Of a stretch of DNA of 64,000 bases, positions 35,640 through 47,659 are shown in pieces. The DNA is from Epiperipatus broadwayi. Taxonomy: Eukaryota; Onychophora; Udeonychophora; Euonychophora; Peripatidae. The notes beneath the pieces are model-generated. The model saw nothing but the letters and a program-made list of their open reading frames with translations. It did no database searches and was not told the origin of the DNA. Both the position numbers and the translations under genes were made by a program. Where the stretch lies: positions 4,042,972 through 4,106,971 of the forward strand of contig JAQFVV010006199.1 of NCBI GenBank assembly GCA_028023455.1, written 5' to 3'. Every line of letters starts with the position of its first letter. The stretch's first letter is position 1.

Positions 35640-36044
35640 CAGGATGCCAACCGTAGTCTAGTCACATGTGGCTCCCAACCATTTAATGTGGCTCACATTA
35701 CACTCTTCAAGAAAAATTGATAAAATATTTTGTTCCTTGACACACTAACATAAAAATAAACATTTTTAAATACAATGATAACGATATGTAAGTTTACATT
35801 AAATAAAATAATTAAAATATACTTTTCCTGTAATTGTAATTTATATGTATGTTACCAAATTTTTAATAAATAAATAAAATGTATTTACATTTTTTTTCTT
35901 TTTAACATATTATACCAGTTTTTTTTTTTAGTTTGTGAATTATGTTTATAAATGTGATATGAAAATGCAATATATAATTGTGGCTCCCCAAATTTTTTTA
36001 AATTCTCAACTGGCTCGCATCAAGTTAAAGGTTGGGCATCCCTG
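35640..36044. mobile_element. hAT-type MITE with 8-bp target duplication
   Basis: Terminal inverted repeats CAGGATGCCAACC at the left and GGTTGGGCATCCCTG at the right match the CAG-g-g-a-TG-CCCAACC ends typical of hAT elements, with internal paired blocks (GTGGCTCCC, TGGCTCACA / TGGCTCGCA). A perfect 8-bp duplication CTATAGAG flanks it (35632-35639 and 36045-36052), the hAT target length. At 405 bp with no coding frame it is a non-autonomous copy mobilised by a transposase encoded elsewhere. Confidence 0.92.
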
Positions 36045-36796
36045 CTATAGAGTATAAAATTGATCATTATTTTCAACCTTATCAATCCATTGCAGAATGA
36101 AGAATTATCTGAGTTCAATTCTGTTTTATTATCCAAAGCTTTTCTTATCCATATCATTCCAGAACACTTTCTTATTTCATTCATTCATCTCACATGTTGT
36201 TTTTACCCATGCTGCTATTTATAATCTTTTGAGATCCAGTTTAGACCCTCAGTTGCTCATTTATTATCATTTTTTCTAGAAATATGTTTAGTCCAGTTGC
36301 ATTTTAGTTTCCCAATATTTCCATTGATGTCAGTTATACTCATTTGTTCTTTCAACCACACATTTCATTTCTGATATCTTTTTGTTACTTTCAGCATAAA
36401 TCTCTTCATACTTCATTGAATCTATATGGTGCCTTTTTATTGTGACCAAGTTCCAGACTCTTATGTAAAATTTGGTAAACACCTCAGTTAAAAACTTTCT
36501 TTTCAAATGCATAAACATTTTTAATAGTAAGTTTTTTCTACCAAAAGCACTTGATTCAAGTTTAGCTCTATCATTAATTTCACCTATTGTTTCCAAATAT
36601 ATTCAAAATGTGACCAATATATTTAAAATAATTAATTTCTTCTAATTAATGATTATCATTTTTTATTTTATTTATCCATAACTTTAGCCATTTTAGTATT
36701 TTGTTTATTTTCTTACTTTTATCTGATAATCTTTTGCAACAATTTTCTTTACTTCAGAAGCATTTTTATAAAAACAATCACACATGATTAAAATAA

Positions 36797-37364
36797 TTGT
36801 ATTTATATGTTGGTCTATTTCCATCATTTAATATGAGTATTGAATGTCTTTAAAAAAATTAACTTTATTTAAATATTCCAAAAACCTTCAACTTTAGGAA
36901 TAACACACAGGTTAGTATATGCACAATGTTTTGAGAGGTATTATTCTCTCCTTTTCTTCAGATGTTGCTGGCCTGACCAGTAATAATACTAGCATGGGTA
37001 TCAAACCTGGACACTTAGATTCTTTAGGATATTAAACTTTAAATTAACAAACACTCTTATGATTTATTTGGTTAGAGTATTACCTTAAAATTCAATACTC
37101 AAAAAATCTAAGGGTCCAAGTTTGATTCTCATGCTAGTACTGTCACTGGTCAGGCCAGCAACACCTGAAGAAGAGTGAATAATAATACCTCTTGAAATGT
37201 TGTGCATATACTAGTCTGTGTGATATTATAAACAGTTGAATGTATTTGGAATATTTAAATAAAGCTAAATTTTTCTAATGACATTCAATACTCATATTAG
37301 ATTATGGAAATAGTCCAACATATAAATACAACTAAGACACCTTTATCACAAACCTCCAGAAAAA
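36797..37364. mobile_element. Family B inverted dimer with tRNA-like boxes
   Basis: The two halves are reverse complements: TTGTATTTATATGTTGG at the left end and CCAACATATAAATACAA near the right end, with long matching bodies between (GTTGCTGGCCTGACCAGT / ACTGGTCAGGCCAGCAAC). The tRNA-like promoter segment of the right half lies just after the centre (TTGGTTAGAGTATTA A-box-like; GTTTGATTC B-box-like), and its mirror lies just before the centre. A perfect 16-bp duplication CACATGATTAAAATAA flanks the unit (36781-36796 and 37365-37380), so the whole dimer inserted at once. It is inserted in a minus-strand LINE. Confidence 0.85.
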
Positions 37365-37804
37365 CACATGATTAAAATAAGATGCATATAATATCAGTAC
37401 ATTAGCTTTCCATTTAATCCACAAAATACTTTTAATAAAACCACTGCAAAAAATTTATAAGATATTGAATTGCTCATTGTATGTGCTTATCATAACAATT
37501 TTAATCTTAGGGTTACCTTATAATCTAATTATTGCTGTTGCATTTTAAGTAATATTGCAAAATATAAAAATAGACTGGATCTATATTTTGATGGTCAAAA
37601 ACTTTAGTCACTATGACAATTACTTTTTATAATCTACAAATCCAAGACATAATGGTAATTCATTCAATGATCATTTATATAAAACTCAATATTTGACTGC
37701 AATTCACTATGTTAAAGCCAGTTTTTAAATCTCTTTTTCTTTTCTTTTTTGCTCAGAAGATGACTGATGTCTGTGATTTCTAATATCTTCTTTATCATGG
37801 CTAA

Positions 37805-38095
37805 AATATTACATAAGTCTATCACATGACTCCAGCTTGCATATTACTGTTTTAGCAGCATACATTTTTAAAAATATTTCTATTTTATCACATCATTTTT
37901 ACCTAATAAATACCAGTTACACTGTTTCAAAATCCAAAGCTTTTCACTAATAAAAGCCATATTTGAAACTAGCTTGGAATATTGGATCTAATAACCACTA
38001 TCATCTGGCATCTATTAATTACTAAAGCTTACAATAGAGAACAGAGAGATGGCAAATAAAAAATATATGCTTTATCACCTTTATTAAATATCAAT
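37805..38095. repeat. Family A insertion in the LINE
   Basis: Family A landmarks are present: TCACATGACTCCAGCTTGC, AAATCCAAAGCTTTTCACTAATAAAAGCC, GAAACTAGCTTGGAATATTGGAT and CTGGCATCTATTAATTACTAAAGCTTAC. Comparison with the intact LINE copy at 10450-10520 shows that this block separates sequences adjacent there, which supports insertion. Flanking duplication not identified. Confidence 0.6.
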
Positions 38096-38461
38096 ATCAC
38101 TGGGTTTTTTTTTTTCAATTATCAGGTACTTCTTTATCATTTAGAAATTGGTACATAGTTTTACCAACAATTTTTAATTTTTTTTCACCTGTTTATTTAA
38201 AAATATTAATAATATTTCATTCATTTTTAGGAGATCCTTTTTCTTCATAGACTTAATTGCATATCTCAGCTCCTCATTTAAAATACTTGACAATTCAGAA
38301 AATGTAATTGTAAGAAATGATTATGTTTCTTGTAATTTATTATGATATAAAATTTTGTAAACTCTTCCATACATTTCCTGATGTCCCTTTTTCATTAGTT
38401 CTATTTTTTCTTCTGCTTGCTGAAACAATTTTCCTTCCAATGTTTTCAAATATTAGATTAT

Positions 38462-39290
38462 GAAACTATCACAATATAACATGATCATCACCCCTTATGT
38501 TTATACAGACTGTTAATAACAATAGCAAATTCTCCATGCAGTAGTGCTACCAAGTGCGAGCTTTAATAATCAATGGATGCAAGAAGGTTTGTGCACAAAA
38601 TTCTTATCTAGTGCCTACTCATCCAATATCCCCAGACTAGATTTTAGGTTGTGACTTTTATCAGTAAAGAACCTTGGATTCGAGAGCAATGCACTATTAG
38701 ATAGTGATCACCTGATGTTTTGATGGTTTTATACCTATTTTGATCATGGGATAATGGTGACTGTCATTTTTGAAAAACCAAAGATACCAAAATATATAGT
38801 ATTTTTCTAAAGATTTACAGTGATGGTGTTTTTGTTGTATTTATATTTTGGACTATTTCCATTATTTAATATGAGTATTGATTGTCTTTAGAAAAATTTA
38901 ACTTTATTTAAATATTCCAAATTGTCCAATATATAAATACAACCAAAATATATAAATGCTGATCTAAATTCAGATCTATATGACTACACAAGCAAATGAT
39001 ATGGATTGAAAATATTAGTGTTTTGATCTTGGGATCCTAACATTATAGTTAAATAAATAGTTAAAAAATTGCTACTGGAGGGTTGTGTTAGATCCTAAGA
39101 TCTAAGTGCACTGTTTTCAAATTCAAGACTTTTTACTGCTAAAAGCAATAAGCTATAAACTAGTTTGAGGATATTGGTTGCACAGAACCTAGATATGAAT
39201 TTTATGCACAAACCTTGCATCCATTGATTAAGAAGGCTTGCACTTGGTGATACTACTGTAAGGAGAGTTTGCTGCTGTTACAAGATTTTT
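38462..39290. repeat. Family A inverted dimer in the LINE
   Basis: Forward half 38462-38800 (CTCCATGCAGTAGTGCTACC, ATCAATGGATGC, CCAATATCCCCAGACTAG, CTTGGATTCGAGAGC) and reverse half 38945-39280 (GATCCTAAGATCTAAGTGCAC, CTATAAACTAGTTTGAGGATATTGG, TTTTATGCACAAACCTTGC, GGTGATACTACTGTAAGGAGAG). The centre is split by a family B insertion. LINE landmarks resume right after it (near 39295), so the dimer sits inside the LINE. Confidence 0.75.
38799..38941. mobile_element. Short family B copy nested in family A
   Basis: Starts GTATTTTTCTAAAGATTTACAG and carries the family B end (TTGTATTTATATTTTGGACTATTTCC, then AGTATTGATTGTCTTTAGAAAAATTTAAC). It finishes with the inverted end GTCCAATATATAAATACAAC, so it is a 143-bp fold-back lacking the tRNA-like centre. 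A 13-bp direct repeat ACCAAAATATATA lies at 38786-38798 and 38942-38954, and family A sequence reads continuously across it once one copy of the repeat is ignored. Confidence 0.8.
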
Positions 39291-39544
39291 ATTTTCTTCT
39301 GTAGTTTTCATTACCAATTCACCAGTTATATATATATATATTCATTTTATTTTACAAAATTCCTTCAATTTTTTAATAGATTATTTTAAAATATTTTACT
39401 GTCTTATATCTTTATACATTGTCTTGTTGTAATTGAAAATTATTGCAGTGACACAAAGAATTCTATTAACATTATCCATAAATGATAGCAACCAAATAGT
39501 TTTCTAAACTATTTTTTTAATTAATTAGATAACATTTGTTGATC

Positions 39545-41395
39545 AATTAAGTGATTTATATTAATTTCAGCAGATGCAGTTGTATCTAAACAAAAAATTG
39601 TAAAGTTGTTATCCAACTATTTTCCATAACTAAAGCACAAACAATGTTTATTATGTTTTTTTTTATTCTGTAAGGTTTTTGTTTTAATTTATTTTACTTT
39701 ATTTTTTGCATTGTTTTAGTTTTTCAATTTTTATTTTAATGTTTTTCTTTAAATAAAGTATTTTTAATATGATATATATTTCCCCCTATTATTATCTAAT
39801 TGCTTTTCATCAGTAGACTATTTTAAATAAGCAGAAAACAGGTTTTTTAATAACTAGCCCACTGCAAGGGAAAGTTTTTCCAATATCCCATTGTACAGAA
39901 ACTGTAAAGTAGAATGCATAACTTACTGGATTGTTTTCCCTTTTTGATTTACTCTTTGCTTGGAATAAGTATATACCCATTTAATGAAAAATGTTGAATA
40001 GTTAACAAGATTGTTTATGGCTTTTCTATTTAAGAAAAAATCCTGATGGGTGTTTTATATCTGTAATATAAAATCCTTCTAAATAATATTAAGACACAGT
40101 GTTTAAGGTTTGCCTCAGCTAACAGATTGATCGGACCAACACTGTCAATGTATTCTATTCTCCAAACACTTCTTTTTAATAAAGAGGGTTACTATTTTAT
40201 GAACTTTGCCCTCATAGAATTGTGGAGCATTTTTAAATATTTTTTTTAATGTTTATGAAAGAAGGACCTTGTCTTATTTCCCTATGATGAAATTTGGGAA
40301 AATAACAATCTTGCATACGACTGATTTAATTGAAATAATTATATCACTATTATTAACATTCAAAATAAATACATACACCATAAAGAAAAACTTGGCTTAA
40401 TACTTTAATAGCTTGGTAAATAATGCTTTTGACTAATTTGTAATCATATTCATAGCAATAGTTGTCCAAGAAGCTTATGACTTTTATAAAAGAATAACCA
40501 AGAAGGAATTTGCATAAAATTTAAATATAGGCTGTAAATAAGTTAAATTTAAATGAGCCACTTTTTGATAGGGGGATGCAGAATTTTTTTGTTGATTATG
40601 TGTATATTGTTGGAATATGCCAGGCTCTTTAACATTACATTTAGCATCATTTTATTACTGTAGGATTATTTATATAAGATATATAAATATCAAATGTTAA
40701 TCTCTTTTTATATAATTTTCTAATCCACTATATATTTGGACTCTCATCTGTAAGATTTTATTCTGCACTATGATTCTGGTGAGAATTTGCTGAAAGCTGG
40801 CTTAGTGCTATTAAATAAATAAAATTTTATTTTCTTATACCTTTTCATATCAACTTGCAAATCTCAAGTTTTCAAGTATTATATAAGATATAAACATAGA
40901 TTAGTTGCTCACTAACATACATAAACTATTGTAGTAAATTTGCTGACTAATTACTTCTGAATTCAAGATCTCAGATCCCTATTCTCACTTGAGACATTAT
41001 TTGTATTTATTGACAAAAGCTATACTCTGTATGTGGATCCTAATTTAATTTTATATTTACAATTTTAAACAATAAAAATAAATTGCATCAATATCCTGAA
41101 ACTGTAAAATTATCAGCCAAAATAGCAGTTGAGCAACAGAGAGAGTTCTTTAAAAAAATTCTGATTATAACCTAAACTGTCATATAATGATTCTATTTTA
41201 TTTACTCACTCAAAATTGTAGATCACTGTCAAGTAAAGAGAGACTGCATAGATCAGAAAAAAAATCTCATGTAAGTAAAAAGTCAGTTGATTTGAAACTT
41301 TAGTATGTATTTTATTGTAAAAGCATAATTGTGTAGATCATTAATAATAATAATATACAGCCTCTCAAAAATGAGTATACCATTTTAACTCCAAA
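39545..41395. other. AT-rich spacer
   Basis: No gene recognised. Short frames only; no repeat landmark of families A-D seen. Some of it may be extremely decayed LINE sequence. Confidence 0.5.
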
Positions 41396-41399
41396 GAAA

Positions 41400-44300
41400 A
41401 AAAGAAAACAAAGGAGAGAGAGAGAAAAACTACTCTAAAAATAGATCAGACAATATGGTAATATTAGATACTTAACTTTATGGACTGATATCTACTCAAT
41501 GTAATGAAGAAATGGATGATTTTTATATAGTTACAAAACTTCTCAGACAAGTAACATTTTAAATTTTTTAATGAAAGTCTTTAGTTTCATAATTATAAAA
41601 CAATTGAAAGATTAAAGTGCTGAAGTTATATATGAATATGGATGCAGTAATATAAGGTAATGTAGACTTATGAAATTTGTAGAAAAATGAAAACTGTTAT
41701 AAATTTTTTTGGTAAAATCTTAAAACAGAAATGGACATAGAAACATTCAATTAAGAGTATATCAGATCAGGATTATATTTTCATTAACTAAAAAAATGTA
41801 TTTCAAGGCTGTATGGTAATTATTTGATTCAATTTTAAAAAGTAATCAAGTGTAATATATGTAAAGTTCAAAGCTAATGAGACAAAAACTATTGCAAAGG
41901 GTAATATTAATTCAATAAAATATTACATGATTTTATCACATGACTCCAATCTTACATATTGTGGTTTCATCACAATACTCTTTATTTTAGCACAATCTTT
42001 ACACTTAATGTAAGCATAAATATCTAATAGTTGTCAGATGGTAATGATCAATAAATACCTATCTAGTTTGTCTTATTCAAAATTTCAGCCTAATTTTTAA
42101 CTTATGGCTTTCATCAGTGAAAAGCTTTGGATCTTGGAACAGTATGTATTGGATCTTTAGGATTTGATGTATCTTTCTTCTAGGAACCATCATTTATATC
42201 TCTATTTTACTATCAAGATATAAGTCTAAATTGAAAAATATATTAATGTTTTTAATCTAAGATAACTTGCCTGTATAGTCATATAAATCTGAAACATGTT
42301 CAATATCTAAATATTATGTTGTCCTTAATGTTTTAACAACTGTAGGCATCTTTATTCTGTATCCAGGGTTGGTATAAAACCAACAAAATATTTCTTAACT
42401 CTTTCACATGATACCAGCTTGCACATTGTTTTTCAACAGCATATTATTTTTCTTCCACAACAGTTAAGCCACCTAATGTAAGCTTTAATAATTAACAGAT
42501 GCCATATCTAGTGCTTAATAAATCCCTATCCAGTGCTGTCTGTCTATCCAATATCTACAGACTAGGTGACATAGCTGTAATAAAATTAAAAGTATTTATT
42601 GCCAAAGAGCAGTTGAAATTCTGTGATATTTTATTGGTCTTGCACCAATACTGACCACAGGATAAAAGTATATATTGTTATTACTTAGCTAAAGACACCA
42701 TAATATAGATATACTCTATGACTATACAAGCAAGATTATCCTAAATTAAAAACATTTACTTCTTTCAATTTAGGATGACAGCTTGGTAGTAAAACAGACA
42801 AATATATGATGGGTGCTAAAAGAAAAGTGTATTAGATCTTAAAGGTACAGATACACTGGTCCAAGATCCAAAGCTTCTCACTGATAAATCCACAAGCTAA
42901 AAACTAGTCTTAGGGTGTTGGCTAGAACTTCACTGCATATGAATTTATTAAGCACCATCAACTGATGATATCTATTAGTTAGTAAAGTTTACATTAAGGT
43001 TCATAGTTATGGTGAAGAAAAAGATATTAGCAGTTCATATCCCTAACTTTTAAAAAAGCTCTAATTAATTTAATTAAAATAAAATGTTAAAATTGTTTTA
43101 AGATATTTAAAAAATTTGGTAGATAATATAGAATTTAATGTGTTCAGTAATAAGATGTATCATCATCTGAAGTAAGAAGACAATATTTGAAAAACAAAAT
43201 GAAAATAATATGTAAAATGAATCATTTAGAAAAATTGAATATCTAAAATTTTATAGTTAAGAAAATATAACTGAAAAATCAAGGGTAACTTTAAAAAAAA
43301 AGTTGTTTAAGCAATATTAAAAAAAAAAACTGTCATTATTACTAAATAAGAAAGACAATATTATGAAATAGGCAGAAAATTTCTACAAAGAACTATATAG
43401 TAATAAAAAGTATAAAAATAAATGGGCTCTTATAAATAATATTTTTTAAACTTTCAATTACTTTAAATGAAGAGATGAGATTTGCAATTACATCTATTAA
43501 GAATGAAAAGGCCCAGAAAAAATGAAATTACTGCAGATGTTTTTAAAGAAGCTGATGAATAAAATAAATTGTTGGCAATGCTATCTATCACATATATAAA
43601 TAATATAAATATATCAGATGATTGGAAGAATGCTGTAATAATACTGAATAAAACTTGAAATTAGTATTTACAGATTTATCAGTCTTTTGTGAGTTCTATA
43701 TAACATTTTTATTAACAGCATTACTAATCATCTAAGAAAACTCTGAACTCAAATCAATCAAAAGAAAAGAATGTGTTTAAAAATTATTATAGGATAGCAG
43801 ATAATATACAAGTAATAGAGAAGCTGCAAATATGACAAATAAATATGTATAGCTATTTAACATTGCATCTAGAAGTTACATAAAATAAAAAGGATTATAC
43901 TATCACTTTGGAGAAAATAAAGATTGACATAATCAATTATAAGTTAACACACACCCATAATATTGTCAATTTATGAATAATATTTATCAAAATCCTACAG
44001 TACTGATTAGACTAACATTATTTTTTATAGGATTTCACTCTCCAAAATTTTTTAAGCAGCTTAATTGAAATATTTTGTGGATTATTAGAACAAAATGAAT
44101 AAAACTAAATGGAAATCAAATTAAGTCGTTTAGATTTTTCATATAATGTGGTTGCTTTGCAAATAACACTTCAGAGCTTTAATGAAATATTGCAAAAGTA
44201 ATCAAGAAATAGAATTAAAGATAAAAGCTAAAAATTAAAATAATGTTTTATGTCTTAAGATAAAATAAATTGTTAGTAATGAATTAGAAATTAATAAGTA

Positions 44301-44775
44301 TAAATACTTGATCAAATTATTATCACAGATAGAAATATAGTGGATAAAATTAATCATAAAATTAATCTTTGATGGAGGGTTTTGCTAAAAATAGCTTGAT
44401 TATAAAAAGCCTATGAAGACAAAAATGATTAATAAATGTATTTTATTAATGCTTAATATAAATGTGAGATTCTAACATTTACTAGAAAACAGTTAAGAGA
44501 CTTCAAAGCAGATAAGAAAATGTTGGTATCATGGGTAGATTAAAAATGAAATACAAAGATTTTCTTGAAAGAATTAAAAAGTTAAAATGGAGTAGACCTT
44601 ACAATAATTGGGTAACTGAAGTGTTGTAATAGATCCAGAAAAAACTCACACGTGATAGTAATGGCTGGGACAATAAACGATGTGGGAAAAAAACAACTAA
44701 ATTAACTTCAAAAACCTTTCAACCTGCAGAGAGTTGTTAATGGTTAATAATAATGATGATGATCTATGATTAATG
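41400..44775 (+). mobile_element. RTE-like LINE, near full length, split by family A
   Basis: Plus strand, in order. Endonuclease middle near 41485 (GLISTQCNEEMDDFYIVTKLL). Endonuclease end near 41765 (the segment aligning with FDYILINKNMYL of the 26.5 kb copy). After the interruption, linker NFYKELYSNKKYK near 43380. RT segments near 43500-43740 (KGPEKMK, SDDWKNAVIIL-type, RFISLL-VLYNIFINSITNHL). Post-RT SNKYKYLIKLLSQIE near 44290. C-terminal region near 44380-44600 (YKKPMKTKMINKCIL). The 3' end is TTAATGGTTAATAATAATGATGATGATC, a TGA-type tail. Every frame is broken by stops. It matches the copies at 9, 26 and 36 kb. Confidence 0.75.
41925..43030. repeat. Family A array inside the LINE
   Basis: Two forward units (41930-42400 and 42400-42620) and one reverse unit (42640-43020). 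Landmarks: GCTTTCATCAGTGAAAAGC, TTGGATCTTGGAACAG, GTATAGTCATATAAATCTGA, CTATCCAATATCTACAGACTAG, then the reverse GATCCAAAGCTTCTCACTGATAAATCC and AGCTAAAAACTAGTCTTAGGG. LINE endonuclease motifs end just before it and LINE linker motifs resume just after it. Confidence 0.65.
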
Positions 44776-44779
44776 TGTA

Positions 44780-46380
44780 TTGTATTTTTTCTTGATCAGT
44801 CAGTCACCTAATGGTTTTTGAGAGTATTTAAACTTCACTTAAAATTTGAAATAACATTATAAATACTACTTCAGGATCTTATCTGTTCATGTCTTTTTTT
44901 AATTCAATCATTATTACAGTTAATATATAAATAAACACATTTTACAATTGAGATAAATTTTAGAATGCAGATACTTTTTTATATGTGATTAATTTTAAGA
45001 TTATAAATTAATATCTTATTCTTCTATTTAATACGTTGCAATAAAAATACATATAAATCCAAAGTTCAAAGCTTTCTTGTGCTTTACTGTCTTTTAAATA
45101 CTTAATATTTAAATTGTTGGTTTAAAACTGGAGAATTTGTAATAGCAAAATGATCTAAAGGCATTGTAAAAAAAAATTAAAGCTGATTTGAAAAGAAGAA
45201 AATGTGAATGCAGTCAGATCATATTACCAAGAAAAAGTTAAAATTATTAGAGAGATGTTCTTCGAGTTTGAAATATTACTTTTAAATTAGAAGCACAAGG
45301 AAATAAAGTGAGGGTGAAAAGAAGTCATAAATAATAATGAAATCTATTCAACTAAAACATTTTAACTTTTAAGTTTGTCTGTTTTTAGTCTGCTGTACAA
45401 AAGTTTTCTTATCTTTACATAGATTGAAATATCTTTTCTAATACATTCTTAAAATCTTTATTTAGAATAGATTCATAAAATTAAAAAATATTAGCAAAAT
45501 AAAATATTGCATAGTTATAAAAGAAACAATCTTAGGCATTAAAAATTTGAAAGTGTTTATAATACAACATGTGAGACACTAAGAGACTTAAACAATAAAA
45601 AAGGAATATTTATTTAATTCATCCTCATATATAATCAAGACAATGCATTCATTAGGGAATGGATTTCCCTTCAGCCTAGTGGATTTTCTCAGTTAGTGAC
45701 ATTGAGAATATGATGATCATTGAAAATAACATTTCAAGATTAAACTTTAGTAAGGAGAAGCATTTCAGCCCTCATTGATTTTTTTGGTGACCCATGTAAT
45801 GAGTTATACTTTGAAAATGATATTGACCTAAAGATGTCAAGCATACCTAAATTGTGCCATGCTAGAATAAATGGCATACATATTTGTCTTTATACACTTA
45901 AATAAAGATAAAATAGCATATTTATCAAATTATACCATCTTTTTAGCAAAGAAAATATATAAAATTCAAGGACTTTATCCAATTCAATAATTTCTTTTGT
46001 AATCATTTTCAATGGAAATCTCAAGGAATTAAAAATTATAGAATCAATAGTAAAGGATAAGATGGAACTTTATTTATTATTCTTGCTTTCTTTAATGTAG
46101 TTTGCTGAAAAATGATCAAAAAGCTCTCCTATTTCATAATATAGTCAGAATTGTAAGATCAGAGAAAAATATAGCTCTCCTGCAGTAAAACTTGACCTCT
46201 AGCAGCTATTTGATTCAATTCCAATCAATAAATTTATAGAAGTATTAACTACTACTTCATTACAAAATCACTAATCTACCGACTTACAAATTTTTATGTA
46301 GAAAAATTCATATTTCTTTAAACAGAAGAATATCCTCATCATCCACCCTATTCCAATTAATACTACCTCTAAATTAATTA
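44780..46380. other. Spacer with a possible ancient coding scrap
   Basis: Mostly AT-rich. At 45770-45904 (+) about 45 codons are open (ALIDFFGDPCNELYFENDID...), with less AT-driven composition than neighbouring frames. I could not match it to a family, and it is bounded by stops without good splice sites, so no gene is called. Confidence 0.4.
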
Positions 46381-46384
46381 TTAA

Positions 46385-46950
46385 ACATTTTATGATCATC
46401 ATTTTCTATGCTTATACAAGCTGTTAAAACAATGACAAACTCTACATAGTGTCACCAATGCAAGTCATAATATATTATTAATGGATGCTAGAAAGTCAGT
46501 GTATAAAATCCTTACCTAATGCCTATTTATCCAATATTTTCAGATTAGTTTCTGACATATAGCTTTTATTAGTGAAGAGCATTGGATCTGAGAGCACTAA
46601 AATGTACACTTACTGAAATGTGTTTAGATCTGTAAGACTATACAAGTGAATGAACTTGTGTTGAAAACCTTATGTGTTGTCTTTTGAACTCACAGTATTA
46701 TAGTTAACTGAAAAGATAAAAAGTTGTTTCTGAAGAAATGTCTTAGATCCTAAGATCTAGATGAAATGCTCTCAAATTCATGGCTCCTCCCTGATAAAAG
46801 TCACAAGCTAGAAACTAATCTGAGGATAATGAATGTGTAGTCACTAGATAGGAATTTTATGTCCAAATCTTTTTGCATCCATTGATTACTATGACTTGCT
46901 CTGAGTTACACTACTGTATGAAGAGTTTATCACTGTTTTAAGCGAATTAT
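46385..46950. repeat. Family A inverted dimer
   Basis: Forward half: GCTTATACAAGCTGTTAAAAC, AACTCTACATAGTGTCACC, ATGGATGCTAGAAAG, TTGGATCTGAGAGCAC. Reverse half from about 46690: AACTGAAAAGATAAAAAGTTG, GATCCTAAGATCTAGATG, CACAAGCTAGAAACTAATCTG, TGCATCCATTGATTACTATG, TTACACTACTGTATGAAGAG. The palindrome centre is near 46660. No clear target duplication. Confidence 0.7.
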
Positions 46951-47323
46951 TGTTTACAATATGCATTAACCCACTTCTTAAAGCAATAGAACAGAATCTT
47001 CCAAGAATAACTGAATTACAATCATGTATATCTTGCACATATGACAGTATTCTTGGAAACAAAACAATTATCCACTTTACTTAATATATTAGGAGAATAT
47101 ACTTAATGAACATAATCTTGGTTTCAATATAAATAAAATCTAACATGGTAAATATATACAGGTTGTTATTGCTATCAAATACTTAAAGGAAACCGAGTCT
47201 TTGGATTTTCCATAGTACATGAGTTTTTGAGTCTTGCAAAAATCCATAGAAGATAAATTGAAAAAATACACAAAAACAATAATTTCCCCTCTTTGCAAAC
47301 TGTTTCTCATTATATTCTAAAGT

Positions 47324-47659
47324 TAAACCACTAAACATCACATGATCACTATCTCATTCTAGCACATAATTGTTATTAAACACCAAAACAAAGCAAAACT
47401 CTCCATACAGTAGTGCCATCTTGTGCTAACAAGAGCAAAAAATGGATGCCAGAAGGCTTGTGCATAAAATCCCTATCTAGTGCCTCAGATCCAAGGCTCC
47501 TCACTGATGAAGGCCACAACCCAGAAACTTGTCTGGGGATATTGGATGAGTAGGCACTAGATAGGGATTTTATGCACAAGCCTTCTGGCATCCATTGATT
47601 GCTCTTGTTAGCACAAGATGGCACTACTGTATGGAGAGTTTTGCTTTGTTTTGAATTGT
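47324..47659. mobile_element. Family A element, young hairpin copy with 14-bp target duplication
   Basis: Arms of about 101 bp (47384-47485 and 47552-47652) are reverse complements with only a few differences and a 66-bp spacer. A further 60 bp lie outside the left arm only (beginning TAAACCACTAAACATCACATG). A perfect 14-bp duplication TTATATTCTAAAGT lies at 47310-47323 and 47660-47673. The 82-codon minus-strand frame through it is a by-product of the palindrome, not a gene. The near-perfect arms and clean duplication make this the best reference copy of the family here. Confidence 0.88.

Larger units (their letters stand above)
36060..39540 (-). mobile_element. RTE-like LINE, split by family A and B insertions
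   Basis: Minus strand. 36600-36330 reads KLESSAFGRKNLLLKMFMHL and EVFTKFYIRVWNLVTIKRH, the post-RT segment of the RTE family (AF-x-RKKxLL ... T-x-x-x-x-x-x-LY-x-x-ETWT). Near 38275, NEELRYAIKSMKKK is the linker before RT. Side-by-side comparison with the 9-11.8 kb copy shows the same landmarks in the same order, for example CTAATATCTTCTTTATCAT against CTAATATCTTTTTTATTAT, and TAGTTTTCATTACCAATTCAC against TAGTTTTCATTACTAATTCAC. In this copy, foreign blocks at 36797-37364, 37805-38095 and 38462-39290 interrupt those landmarks. All frames are broken. Confidence 0.7.

Noticed and set aside
36797-37364. CRISPR-like or bacterial inverted-repeat structure
   Set aside because: The window is eukaryotic; there are no regularly spaced short repeats, and the element is a single palindrome with a target duplication.
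45770-45904. 45-codon open stretch with less AT-driven composition
   Set aside because: No family match that I can name, no good splice sites, immediate stops on both sides; kept only as a note in the spacer entry.
47376-47624. 82-codon minus-strand frame with Ser-rich, Trp-containing protein
   Set aside because: Lies wholly inside the family A palindrome; the frame is open because the two arms mirror each other.
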